Shown here: positions 1 to 8,597 of the stretch, one piece after another
Position numbering within the stretch: the first letter of the stretch is position 1
How the letters are laid out: every line of letters begins with the position of its first letter
DNA from: Bacillus sp. AFS041924
GTDB taxonomy: Bacteria > Bacillota > Bacilli > Bacillales > Bacillaceae_G
Direction: 5' to 3'
Assembly (NCBI RefSeq): GCF_002577195.1
Contig: NZ_NULG01000003.1
Span: 1 to 37,824 of the forward strand
DNA length: 37,824 bases
The notes under the pieces: model-generated
What the model was told of the DNA's origin: nothing
Database searches by the model: none
What the model saw: only the letters and a program-made list of their open reading frames with translations
Made by a program: the position numbers and the translations under genes

Positions 1-60
1 ACGGTAATGAGCACCGCTCATCAGGCGAAGCAACGAAGAAAGCGAGCGTTTGGCGGGCAG
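1..60. other. GC-rich stretch at window edge, unassigned
   Basis: By direct count 35 of these 60 bases are G or C, far above the AT-rich surroundings. No start codon with a ribosome-binding site and no recognisable protein fragment was seen. It lies just past the 3' end of the leftward drug exporter. It could be the tail of a dispersed repeat or of an RNA or protein gene that continues outside the window. I cannot decide from what is visible. Confidence 0.3.
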
Positions 61-96
61 TCTGAATGGTTTTCGTTTATTATAAAGCTTGAGAAA

Positions 97-1758
<1,662 letters not shown>

Positions 1759-1799
1759 TTATCTAATTACTAATACAAAAAAGTGTTTTGTAAATTTTT

Positions 1800-2237
1800 C
1801 TATGATTTATTTGCTGCTTCAGCTAGCTTTTCAGTAATAATTGCAAATTGTAAAAGCTCTTCATCAGAAAGAGTAAATAAGAAACTTTCAAAAATTTCTT
1901 TTCTTTCCTTCATAACTATGTCCAGTTTTTTAATACCTTCTTCCGTTAGCATAATATTTACAACTCTACGGTCTTTTTTATCATGCTCTCGATATACAAA
2001 ATTGTTATGCTCAAGTCGATCTATCATAAAAGAAACCGCACTTGGCTTCACACCCATCATCTCTGCGACTTCAGAAATTTTACAGCTTTTATTTTTTCTC
2101 AAGTACATAAGAACAAAAAATTGAGTAGGTGTTACGCCATGTTTATTCATATTATCTGTCATTATAGGCTGCATTTTATGAATTGTATTCTGAAGTGCAA
2201 TCTGAATCCGTTCAATGTACTCATTTTTATTCCCCAA
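1800..2237 (-). CDS. MarR-family transcriptional repressor
   Basis: A 145-residue winged-helix regulator. The recognition helix region 'SEVAEMMGVKPSAVSFMIDRLE' (read in two parts) and the basic wing 'REHDKKDRRVVNIMLTEEG' are typical of MarR proteins, which form dimers and leave DNA when a small ligand binds. The start is TTG (2235-2237) with a strong AAAGGGGG Shine-Dalgarno nine bases upstream; an ATG is not available. It is the first gene of a two-gene operon with the efflux pump, and a perfect inverted repeat lies in its own leader, so autorepression plus pump control is the likely arrangement. The inducer is unknown. Confidence 0.9.
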   Translation of the reverse strand: MGNKNEYIERIQIALQNTIHKMQPIMTDNMNKHGVTPTQFFVLMYLRKNKSCKISEVAEMMGVKPSAVSFMIDRLEHNNFVYREHDKKDRRVVNIMLTEEGIKKLDIVMKERKEIFESFLFTLSDEELLQFAIITEKLAEAANKS

Positions 2238-2271
2238 GAAAATTAACCCCCTTTAACAATTAATCCAAGTA

Positions 2272-2295
2272 AATATTTAATGTATGTTAAATATT
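2272..2295. promoter_or_regulatory. Candidate MarR operator (perfect inverted repeat)
   Basis: Nine-base arms AATATTTAA and TTAAATATT flank a six-base spacer TGTATG with no mismatch. The site lies just downstream of the predicted start point of the marR-efflux operon (-10 at 2307-2312), where a bound dimer would block transcription. Length and position suit MarR operators. The assignment is by proximity only. Confidence 0.65.
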
Positions 2296-2306
2296 AATGC
2301 TTATTA

Positions 2307-2335
2307 AATATAAAACGTGACAGTTAAATAGTCAA
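2307..2335 (-). promoter_or_regulatory. SigA-type promoter of the marR-efflux operon
   Basis: On the minus strand TTGACT (2330-2335) and TATATT (2307-2312) are separated by 17 bases, close to the vegetative consensus. Transcription should begin near position 2300, giving a leader of about 60 bases before the TTG start of marR. Confidence 0.7.
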
Positions 2336-2461
2336 TCCTTATTCACATTAGAAATTTCTAACAATCATTTAATCAATTTACTATATAAATTTTTGAAAGC
2401 GTTATACATGCCTACACGGTCATATTCAGTCATTATTGTTATTACCAAATAAAAAAAATAC

Positions 2462-2500
2462 AAAAAAAAGAAATGCACTCATATTATGAGTGCATTTCTT
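2462..2500 (-). terminator. Rho-independent terminator of trxA
   Basis: A perfect 15-bp stem (2468-2482 with 2486-2500) and a three-base loop are followed on the minus strand by a run of T. It sits 12 bases past the trxA stop and separates trxA from the marR operon. Confidence 0.9.
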
Positions 2501-2511
2501 ACAAATTATTA

Positions 2512-2829
2512 TTAACCGATGTGTGGAGTAATTAACTCTTCTAAAGCTTCTTTTGGTTTGAAACCTAAAGTTTTTTCTACTACTTCGCCGTCTTTAAGAA
2601 CGAATAATGAAGGAATGCTCATAACTTCAAATTTAGCAGCAGTTTCTTGATTTTCATCAACATCAACTTTAACGATTTTAACTTTATCACCATATTCAGA
2701 AGCTAATTCTTCTAATACAGGAGCGATCATTTTACATGGACCACACCAAGTTGCCCAAAAATCAACTAAAACTACACCTTCTTTTGTTTCTTCTGCAAAC
2801 GTTGCGTTTGTTGCATTAACAATTGCCAT
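2512..2829 (-). CDS. trxA: Thioredoxin
   Basis: A 105-residue cytoplasmic disulfide reductase that keeps enzymes such as ribonucleotide reductase and peroxiredoxins reduced, and is itself recycled by thioredoxin reductase. The redox motif WCGPC is at residues 28-32 (Cys29 and Cys32) and the cis-proline loop 'MSIPS' lies near residue 75. Length is standard for the family. ATG at 2827-2829 follows a GGAGG site. In Bacillus trxA also lies directly after etfA. Here the two are about 2.3 kb apart, with the acetyltransferase, fbpB-like and His-rich genes between them. The gene appears monocistronic, with its own terminator. Confidence 0.97.
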   Translation of the reverse strand: MAIVNATNATFAEETKEGVVLVDFWATWCGPCKMIAPVLEELASEYGDKVKIVKVDVDENQETAAKFEVMSIPSLFVLKDGEVVEKTLGFKPKEALEELITPHIG

Positions 2830-2852
2830 TTATATTTCCTCCTATCGCCTAA

Positions 2853-2873
2853 CTACATAAGTAAAATATGTAG
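2853..2873. promoter_or_regulatory. Inverted repeat in the trxA leader
   Basis: CTACATA and TATGTAG flank seven bases, 24 bases before the trxA start codon. It may be an operator or a small leader hairpin; it does not match a regulator site I know. Confidence 0.3.
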
Positions 2874-2998
2874 ATTGACATAATTTGTTATAATTTTAAA
2901 GAAAGTATACCATATGAGAATTAGCATTTTCTATTTATTTGCTTCAAACTTACTATTTCCAAACAAATTGTTGATATACAAATGAAAGGGTTAAAAAA

Positions 2999-3469
2999 AT
3001 GATAACATTTGAACTAATTACACCAGACTTAATTGAAGTAATTGAAGAAATTACAAATTCAAACCAAAATTATAATTTAATGGAGAATGGTCGATTAACG
3101 AGAACTAAAGAAGAACTAATGAAGGAATATTTTGATTCCTCACATCAAACAGAAACTTCTTTTATAAAATTGGATGATACATATATAGGATTAATTGATT
3201 TTTTAGAGCTTAATCCTAGAGATGGTTTTCCATGGCTAGGTCTTTTAATGATCCACAATGATTATCATGGATATGGATTTGGAACAAATGCATTTATTCT
3301 ATTTGAAGTGCAACTTATTAAAAGAAATATTCACGGATTACGATTAGGTGTGTTAATTGATAACCAACAAGCTAAGTCTTTTTGGAAATCCCAAGGATTT
3401 ATATATGTTGAAAACAAAGTAAACGCAGACGGAATTGAAGTCGAAGTTTATGAAAAAATTTATTCATAA
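2999..3469 (+). CDS. GNAT-family N-acetyltransferase
   Basis: A 156-residue protein with the GNAT fold pattern. A strand 'PWLGLLMIHNDYHG' leads into the pyrophosphate-binding turn 'YHGYGFGTNAF' (family Q/R-x-x-G-x-G/A, here Y-H-G-Y-G-F-G). A later segment 'DNQQAKSFWKSQGFIYVEN' is the usual C-terminal acetyl-CoA wall. It should transfer an acetyl group from acetyl-CoA to an amine; the acceptor cannot be told. ATG at 2999 follows GAAAGGG. The gene stands alone and is read away from trxA. Confidence 0.8.
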   Translation: MITFELITPDLIEVIEEITNSNQNYNLMENGRLTRTKEELMKEYFDSSHQTETSFIKLDDTYIGLIDFLELNPRDGFPWLGLLMIHNDYHGYGFGTNAFILFEVQLIKRNIHGLRLGVLIDNQQAKSFWKSQGFIYVENKVNADGIEVEVYEKIYS

Positions 3470-3585
3470 TTAGATTCTAATATTAAATTTACTATTTGCT
3501 ACTTCCTGAAGACTAATTGAGGTAATATAGTTAGTCCATAGGTTACACTACTTTTGTCACAATTCCGTAATATCTTACGACGATA

Positions 3586-3635
3586 TTGTCAGATTTTTAT
3601 GTTAATATATTATTGAATATAATAATAATATTCAA
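3586..3635 (+). promoter_or_regulatory. Promoter and operator-like palindrome of the fbpB-like gene
   Basis: TTGTCA (3586-3591) and TATTAT (3608-3613) are 16 bases apart. A perfect inverted repeat, TTGAATAT and ATATTCAA around seven bases, occupies 3613-3635 over the expected start point. In Bacillus subtilis the related fbp genes are repressed by Fur, but this repeat matches the Fur 7-1-7 consensus poorly, so the regulator is open. Confidence 0.5.
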
Positions 3636-3663
3636 ATAATTTAACACGATAGGAGTGGCAGTT

Positions 3664-3822
3664 ATGAGAAAACCTTTACGTAAATCGTTTAATCAATTAG
3701 TTAATGAGAATAAACAATCATTATTACGCAACAAAGAAGAAATAGAGAAGATTGAAAGAAAAATTGAAAAACGCCACGAATTATTATACGAAAAAAACAA
3801 AATAAACAAAGCTATATCATAA
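3664..3822 (+). CDS. FbpB-like small basic protein
   Basis: A 52-residue, strongly charged protein beginning MRKPLRKSF, followed by a helix of alternating Lys, Arg and Glu (about residues 11-45). The start pattern and 'NENK' segment match the FbpB family of small basic proteins. In B. subtilis these help the small RNA FsrA reduce translation of iron-rich proteins when iron is scarce. ATG follows the site AGGAGTGG at 8 bases. It has its own promoter, palindrome and terminator, so it is a single-gene unit. The iron-sparing role here is by family resemblance only; no RNA partner was identified. Confidence 0.75.
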   Translation: MRKPLRKSFNQLVNENKQSLLRNKEEIEKIERKIEKRHELLYEKNKINKAIS

Positions 3823-3829
3823 TTAATGG

Positions 3830-3859
3830 AGTAATCCTTTAGAGGGATTACTTTTTTTT
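3830..3859 (+). terminator. Terminator of the fbpB-like gene
   Basis: An 8-bp stem AGTAATCC with GGATTACT, a seven-base loop and a run of eight T, starting eight bases after the stop codon. Confidence 0.9.
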
Positions 3860-4015
3860 GTGTTCTTTAGACAAAAAAACTTTTTTTTCTCTATTTGTTA
3901 ATGAATTTAAGTAAAGGAAAGTAGTACATTCTAGGGGGACCCATCATCTTTTTTAGTCACAATATTTCAGTACGTTTCGGTAAAATGGTTTTTAAATTTG
4001 ACTGTTATTAGAGAA

Positions 4016-4094
4016 GTTGATTGAAACGAAAGGTACTCGACTAGGAGGCTCAGGTCTAGCCCCAAGGAAAGCGGTACTTGTAATAGAAGTCAAC
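4016..4094. repeat. Degenerate copy of a Bacillaceae intergenic repeat
   Basis: The ends GTTGATTGAAACGAAAGG and CGGTACTTGTAATAG...TCAAC form imperfect inverted arms. The middle has the GC-rich pieces AGGAGGCTCA, GCCCC and GGAAAGCG. From memory this matches a roughly 120-150 bp element found in many copies between genes of Bacillus relatives, whose ends read like GATTGGAGCGGAAGG and GGAGCGGAAATCAAC. This copy is shorter and decayed. It fills the gene-free stretch between the fbpB-like terminator and the next gene; the rest of 3860-4214 shows nothing recognisable. Confidence 0.55.
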
Positions 4095-4214
4095 GATCTT
4101 CTTTCTTAAATATTAAGTCTCTATATTAACCTGAATCAATTAAAATAGGCGAACTCTTACAATAAAATAGACGTACTATATAGTACATTGGTCTAGAAAT
4201 TGGAGGTAAAAAGT

Positions 4215-4448
4215 ATGCATCATCACCCATTTTGGAATTCACATCCGCAACATCCTATGAGAAACGGTGTACAAGGTCATGTACAAACTGATCATCAATC
4301 AATCATGCAAATGTTCATAAATCTTGAAAACCAAATTACTAACCTTGTAAAAGCAATCGAAACAAATAATGAATTACTAAGACAACTTGAGCAAAAACAA
4401 AATCAAGTTGTAACAAGTGGCGGTGGCTCAGTCATTGTTAGGATGTAA
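4215..4448 (+). CDS. Small His-rich helical protein, unknown function
   Basis: A 77-residue protein. The first 25 residues are rich in His, Pro and Asn (starts MHHHPFW). Residues about 30-67 form a heptad-like amphipathic helix likely to be a coiled coil, and a Gly-rich tail ends in 'SGGGSVIVRM'. The start is ATG 4215 because GGAGG at 4202-4206 precedes it; an upstream in-frame TTG at 4200 overlaps that site and is rejected. The composition recalls small spore-coat or germination-associated proteins of Bacillus, but I recognise no family, and a metal-binding role for the His cluster is only a possibility. Confidence 0.6.
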   Translation: MHHHPFWNSHPQHPMRNGVQGHVQTDHQSIMQMFINLENQITNLVKAIETNNELLRQLEQKQNQVVTSGGGSVIVRM

Positions 4449-4478
4449 TGACAATGACTTGTAAAATAGAAGAAGTAT

Positions 4479-4530
4479 AAAAAGAGGTGTCCAAAAAGTC
4501 AGGGTTACTGATAAATGGTCCCTCTTTTTT
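4479..4530 (+). terminator. Probable terminator after the His-rich gene
   Basis: AAAAAGAGG (4479-4487) can pair with CCTCTTTTT (4521-4529), with a long 33-base loop and a trailing T run. The large loop makes this less certain than the other terminators. Confidence 0.5.
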
Positions 4531-4746
4531 CATGATATAAATAACTGAGTTGAAGTAAAATGCACGAACATTTCGGATACATGTGACGATAAATTTGTTA
4601 ACGTATCGTAGAAGTTTTGGAGCTGAAATTCTCGTTCTTTGTTGTAGTTAATTAGCAGAATGTTATCCATTTTTATTCAAATTAGAAATAATTAAAGCAT
4701 ATTTGCTTGTTTTCCTTTTGATTGGATCCATTATCGTACAATTTTA

Positions 4747-4780
4747 ACCCATATTACTGTAACTGGTATGGGTAATTTTT
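4747..4780 (+). terminator. Orphan rightward terminator
   Basis: ACCCATATTA pairs with TGGTATGGGT (two G-T pairs) around a seven-base loop, followed by AATTTTTTAT. No open frame lies just upstream on the plus strand: 4531-4746 gives only very short frames. It may end an unseen small RNA or be the relic of a lost gene. Confidence 0.5.
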
Positions 4781-4785
4781 TATCT

Positions 4786-5015
4786 TATTTGCGATTCTGT
4801 TAATTTTAATTGCTGTTTTGCTAATTTTATTTGCGATTCTCAAGATTTTATTTGCAGTTTACAGTTTATTTGCAGTGCATTTTCATTTATTTGCGCAAAT
4901 AGACTCCTTATTTGCGACCCCATAAGGCTTATTTGCAACTCAGACTTTTTCTGCAACCCCGTAAGACTTATTTGCAACTTAGACCTTTTCTGCAATCCTA
5001 AGACTTATTTACGGC
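4786..5015. repeat. Degenerate TTATTTGC repeat array
   Basis: The motif TTATTTGC or TATTTGCGA recurs about eight times. The right half holds two near-identical 39-bp units (4918-4956 and 4957-4995), each reading CCCC-rTAAGrC-TTATTTGCAACTyAGAC-TTTTTCTGCAA, and a truncated third unit. It fills the gene-free stretch after the His-rich gene, facing the etfA terminator. No reading frame crosses it convincingly. Confidence 0.7.
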
Positions 5016-5049
5016 CCTCTTCTATGGAATTGCATTATTTTATGACCGT

Positions 5050-5088
5050 AAAAAAAGAAGGTGTCTCTAAACGAAGGACACCTTCTTT
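5050..5088 (-). terminator. Terminator of the fadR-fadB-etfBA operon
   Basis: A perfect 12-bp stem (5054-5065 with 5077-5088), an 11-base loop and a T run on the minus strand, beginning about 10 bases past the etfA stop. Confidence 0.92.
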
Positions 5089-5098
5089 TAACACCATA

Positions 5099-6076
5099 TT
5101 AAGAGTTAACTAATACAGCTTTAAATTCTTCAGTTAATAAAGGTAATACTTCGAATAAGTCACCAACAATACCATAGTCAGCTACTTTAAAAATGTTAGC
5201 TTCTGGGTCTTTGTTAATAGCAACGATTACTTTCGAGTTAGACATACCAGCTAAATGTTGAATAGCTCCTGAAATACCACATGCAATATATAAATCAGGT
5301 GTTACAACTTTACCAGTTTGACCAATTTGTAAAGAGTAGTCACAATAGTTTGCATCACATGCACCACGAGATGCACCGATCGCAGCTCCTAGAACTGAAG
5401 CTAAGTCTTTTAATGGATTAAACCCTTCTTCGCTTTTAACTCCACGGCCACCAGCAACAATAATTTTAGCTTCTGAAAGGTCTACACCTTCGCTCGCTTT
5501 ACGTACAACATCTTTTACGATTGAACGTAAGTCTTTAATTTCAACTGAAACAGTTGCCACATCCCCAGTACGAGTAGCATCTTTTTCTAATACAGGGATA
5601 TTATTTGGACGGATTGTCGCAAAAATAAATGGATCTACCATTACTTTTTTCTCGAATGCTTTACCAGAGTAAATCGGACGAGTGAAAACGATATTTCCAC
5701 CTGCCACTTCGATCGCTGTAACATCTGAAATAAGACCACTTTGTAAACGAGCAGCAAGCTTTGGAGATAAATCTTTCCCTAAAGCTGTGTGGCCGAATAC
5801 TAGACCTTCTGGTTTTTCTTGATCAATAACTGCTAAAAGTGCTTGAGAATATCCATCAGAAGAATATGTTGCTAATTTTTCATCTTCAACAACGATTGCA
5901 CGGTCTGCACCGTATTGAATCATTTCAGTAGCTAATGCACTAACTGATTTACCTACTAATACAGCAACTACTTCTCCGCCCTCAGCAACTGTTTTAGCCG
6001 TACTTACTGCCTCAAATGAAACATTTCGTAATGATCCTTCACGAACTTCGCCTAATACTAATACTTTACGTGACAT
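5099..6076 (-). CDS. etfA: Electron transfer flavoprotein, alpha subunit
   Basis: A 325-residue subunit that carries FAD and, with EtfB, takes electrons from acyl-CoA dehydrogenases and passes them toward the quinone pool. The C-terminal FAD domain shows 'GGRGVKSEEGFN', 'GASRGACDANYC' and 'GISGAIQHLAGM', all signature stretches of the family, ending with 'DLFEVLPLLTEEF'. The start is ATG 6074-6076 behind GGAGGG; the upstream in-frame TTG lies inside that site. It is the last gene of the FadR-controlled operon, 67 bases after etfB. Confidence 0.96.
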   Translation of the reverse strand: MSRKVLVLGEVREGSLRNVSFEAVSTAKTVAEGGEVVAVLVGKSVSALATEMIQYGADRAIVVEDEKLATYSSDGYSQALLAVIDQEKPEGLVFGHTALGKDLSPKLAARLQSGLISDVTAIEVAGGNIVFTRPIYSGKAFEKKVMVDPFIFATIRPNNIPVLEKDATRTGDVATVSVEIKDLRSIVKDVVRKASEGVDLSEAKIIVAGGRGVKSEEGFNPLKDLASVLGAAIGASRGACDANYCDYSLQIGQTGKVVTPDLYIACGISGAIQHLAGMSNSKVIVAINKDPEANIFKVADYGIVGDLFEVLPLLTEEFKAVLVNS

Positions 6077-6143
6077 GTTATTTCCCTCCAAAATTTTCTA
6101 TTACGATATTAATCTATTATTTATGTTCCAATATTCAATTAAA

Positions 6144-6917
6144 TTAGATTACTTTTGCTTCAGAACGTAATAATGAAACTAGTTCTTTTACTTGATCTTG
6201 TAATTCACCAGCTAAAATTTTGCCTGCTTCTTTCTTTGCAGGAAGGTAAATTTCGATCGTTTTAGTTTTTGCTTGAACTTCGTCTTCATCTAGATCTAAA
6301 TCGTCTAATTCTAATGCATCTAGAGGTTTTTTCTTAGCTTTCATGATACCAGGTAAAGATGGATATCTTGGTTCATTTAAGCCTTGTTGAGCAGTGATTA
6401 ATAAAGGTAAAGATGTCTCGATGATTTCTGTGTCACCTTCTACATCACGTTCGATTGTAGCTGTAGTGCCATTAATATCAATCTTAGTAATTGTTGTCAC
6501 GTAAGGAATATTTAATAATTCAGCAACGCGTGGACCTACTTGACCAGTACCTCCATCAATTGCAACATTACCTGCTAAAATAATTGAAGGATCTTTATCC
6601 TCTAAATATTTAGCGATCAGTTTAGAAGTTGTATATTGATCAGTATTTGTAACGTCTTCTTCAACGTTAATTAACACAGCTTTATCAGCACCCATTGCTA
6701 GTGCTGTACGTAGTTCTTTTTCACTATCTTCATTACCAATTGTTACTACAGTTACTTCTCCACCATGAGTATCACGGATTTGAATTGCTTCTTCAACTGC
6801 ATATTCATCGTAAGGATTTATAATAAATTCAGCACCATCCTCTTGGATTGCACCGTTTGAAATTGTAATTTTCTCTTCAGTGTCAAATGTTCTCTTTAAT
6901 AGTACATAAATGTTCAT
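6144..6917 (-). CDS. etfB: Electron transfer flavoprotein, beta subunit
   Basis: A 257-residue partner of EtfA that binds AMP and docks to acyl-CoA dehydrogenases. The N-terminal 'MNIYVLLKRTFDTEE', the central 'LAGNVAIDGGTGQVGPRVAE' AMP-binding loop and the recognition-loop region 'EPRYPSLPGIMKAKKKPL' identify the family. ATG at 6915-6917 follows GGGAGG. It lies between fadB and etfA in one operon, as in B. subtilis. Confidence 0.96.
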   Translation of the reverse strand: MNIYVLLKRTFDTEEKITISNGAIQEDGAEFIINPYDEYAVEEAIQIRDTHGGEVTVVTIGNEDSEKELRTALAMGADKAVLINVEEDVTNTDQYTTSKLIAKYLEDKDPSIILAGNVAIDGGTGQVGPRVAELLNIPYVTTITKIDINGTTATIERDVEGDTEIIETSLPLLITAQQGLNEPRYPSLPGIMKAKKKPLDALELDDLDLDEDEVQAKTKTIEIYLPAKKEAGKILAGELQDQVKELVSLLRSEAKVI

Positions 6918-6973
6918 TGTTATACCCTCCCAGGAAATGTAACTACATCTATTTTTTTAAAATATTAAACTAC

Positions 6974-7744
6974 TTATTTATTAAACACTGGTTTTCTTTT
7001 TTCTAAAAATGCCGAAATACCCTCTTTTGCATTTTCAGTTGTAAAAATTTCTCCAAATAATTTTGACTCTTCCTCAACCGCTTCATGATATGAATTAGTT
7101 CTTGTTGAAGATAATAATTGAAGAATATATTGAATTGATTGCATGCTTTTATTGGCAATTTTAGTTGCTAATGTATTTGCTTCTTCTAATAAACTTTCTT
7201 CTGGTACTACAATTGTAGCTAATCCAATTTTCCCAGCTTCAACACCAGAAATTGGTTCTGAAGTTGCAAGCATAACTAATGCTTTATCTTTACCAACGTA
7301 ACGTGGTAATCTTTGTGTCCCGGCAAAACCAGGAATAATTCCTAAGTTTAATTCAGGTAAACCAAGTTTTGCATTTTCTGCAACAACTCGAATGTGGCAG
7401 CTCATTGCAAATTCAAGACCGCCACCTAATGCTGCACCGTGAATTGCCGCGATAATCGGCTTAGAATAGTTTTCAACACGATCAAATACTAGTTGGCCTC
7501 TTCTAGCAACAGCTGCTGCATCTTCAGCATTTTTAAAAGAAGTAAATTCTTTAATGTCTGCACCAGCAGAGAAAAATCTGCCTTCTCCATGAACAACTAA
7601 AACGCTTACATCATTGTTATTTTCTAATTCATCTAAACGCTTAACCAAATCAGCAAATACAACTGATGACATGGCATTTGCTGGTGGGTTTTGAATTGTT
7701 AATAATGCAATACCATCAGATATTTTACATTGAATTGAACTCAC
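6974..7744 (-). CDS. fadB: Enoyl-CoA hydratase (beta-oxidation)
   Basis: A 256-residue crotonase-fold enzyme that adds water to trans-2-enoyl-CoA, the second step of fatty-acid beta-oxidation. The oxyanion-hole loops 'FFSAGADIKEF' and 'IHGAALGGGLEFAMSCH' are present, as is 'LGLPELNLGIIPGFAGTQRL', which holds the catalytic glutamate region. The start is GTG 7742-7744 preceded by GGGAGG; an upstream TTG (7757-7759) overlaps that site. In B. subtilis the gene at this place is fadB (ysiB), and gene order supports the same name here. Confidence 0.93.
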   Translation of the reverse strand: MSSIQCKISDGIALLTIQNPPANAMSSVVFADLVKRLDELENNNDVSVLVVHGEGRFFSAGADIKEFTSFKNAEDAAAVARRGQLVFDRVENYSKPIIAAIHGAALGGGLEFAMSCHIRVVAENAKLGLPELNLGIIPGFAGTQRLPRYVGKDKALVMLATSEPISGVEAGKIGLATIVVPEESLLEEANTLATKIANKSMQSIQYILQLLSSTRTNSYHEAVEEESKLFGEIFTTENAKEGISAFLEKRKPVFNK

Positions 7745-7781
7745 AACTATTCCTCCCAATTTTTCAAAATGTACTAGAACG

Positions 7782-8369
7782 TTAATTTTGGTACCCGCAT
7801 CCTCTTATTAATAATTGGTGAACCTTTTCGGCTTTTGACTCTAAATCTTGCTTTTGACCTGTCATTACCCAATGAGTCATCACCTCATCAATCGTGCCAA
7901 AAATCATTTGTCTAGCTGTACGTATATCTAATTGTTTGTCGAACAAACCGCTATTTATCCCGTCAATTAAAATTGAATCTATGATATGAAGATACTCTTT
8001 TAGTACCTCATTTATTTTTAATCTAAGGTCAATATTTGTTTGTCTTACTTCCAATTGCATAACGATTGCTAAATGAGAATCTTTAGACATTTCATGAAAA
8101 TGAGTTTTCACCAACATTAATAATTTCGATATCGCATCGGGATTACCTTCAATTTTTTCACGAATTTTTTCAGTAAAATTTCCCATCTTCTCTTCAAACA
8201 ACGAAATTAAGATGGATTCTTTATTTTTAAAGTATAAATAGATCGTTCCATCGGCTACTCCGGCTTGTTTTGCAATTTTAGAAACCTGCGCTTGGTGATA
8301 ACCGTTTTCTGCGATTACGACAACTGCAGCATCAATTATTTGTTTATATTTTGGTTTATCTCTTTTCAT
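7782..8369 (-). CDS. fadR: TetR-type fatty-acid metabolism repressor FadR
   Basis: A 195-residue TetR-family repressor nearly identical in its N-terminal DNA-binding part to B. subtilis FadR (YsiA); the helix-turn-helix stretch reads 'VSKIAKQAGVADGTIYLYF'. In that species it represses beta-oxidation genes and is released by long-chain acyl-CoA. It is the first gene of the fadR-fadB-etfB-etfA operon and is preceded by a perfect copy of the FadR box, so it should repress itself and the three genes behind it. ATG at 8367-8369 follows AAGGGG. Confidence 0.95.
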   Translation of the reverse strand: MKRDKPKYKQIIDAAVVVIAENGYHQAQVSKIAKQAGVADGTIYLYFKNKESILISLFEEKMGNFTEKIREKIEGNPDAISKLLMLVKTHFHEMSKDSHLAIVMQLEVRQTNIDLRLKINEVLKEYLHIIDSILIDGINSGLFDKQLDIRTARQMIFGTIDEVMTHWVMTGQKQDLESKAEKVHQLLIRGCGYQN

Positions 8370-8391
8370 TTTTATATACCCCTTCTAACAG

Positions 8392-8409
8392 TGAATGAAT
8401 AATCATTCA
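8392..8409. promoter_or_regulatory. FadR operator
   Basis: TGAATGAATAATCATTCA is a palindrome (TGAATGA and TCATTCA around ATAA) and matches the published B. subtilis FadR box. It covers about +1 to +19 of the predicted transcript, where binding would block initiation. Confidence 0.92.
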
Positions 8410-8416
8410 TATTCTC

Positions 8417-8445
8417 ATAATACAAACTTATCAGAAAATTGTCAA
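8417..8445 (-). promoter_or_regulatory. SigA promoter of the fadR operon
   Basis: On the minus strand TTGACA (8440-8445) and TATTAT (8417-8422) are 17 bases apart, very close to consensus. The start point falls at the edge of the FadR box. Confidence 0.85.
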
Positions 8446-8551
8446 TTATCCTTTAATATTTTTTATGTATAAATTCTTGCTTTTAATTTTATCACTTTAA
8501 AATGACGATCAAATCCTGAGATTTATTTTGAAATAGTATTCTTTTTTCAAT

Positions 8552-8593
8552 TCGTAAAATAAAGAGGGATGTTTAAATCATCATCCCTCTTTA
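8552..8593 (-). terminator. Terminator of lcfA
   Basis: A 12-bp stem TAAAGAGGGATG with CATCCCTCTTTA (8560-8571 and 8582-8593), then TTTTACG on the minus strand, a rather short T tract. It separates lcfA from the fadR operon. Confidence 0.8.
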
Positions 8594-8597
8594 ATTA

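Noticed and set aside
4786-5015. Possible CRISPR or iteron origin
   Set aside because: Motif spacing is irregular, spacers are related to each other, and no replication or cas gene is near.
6077-6091. etfA start at an upstream TTG
   Set aside because: That codon is part of the GGAGGG ribosome site of the ATG at 6076.
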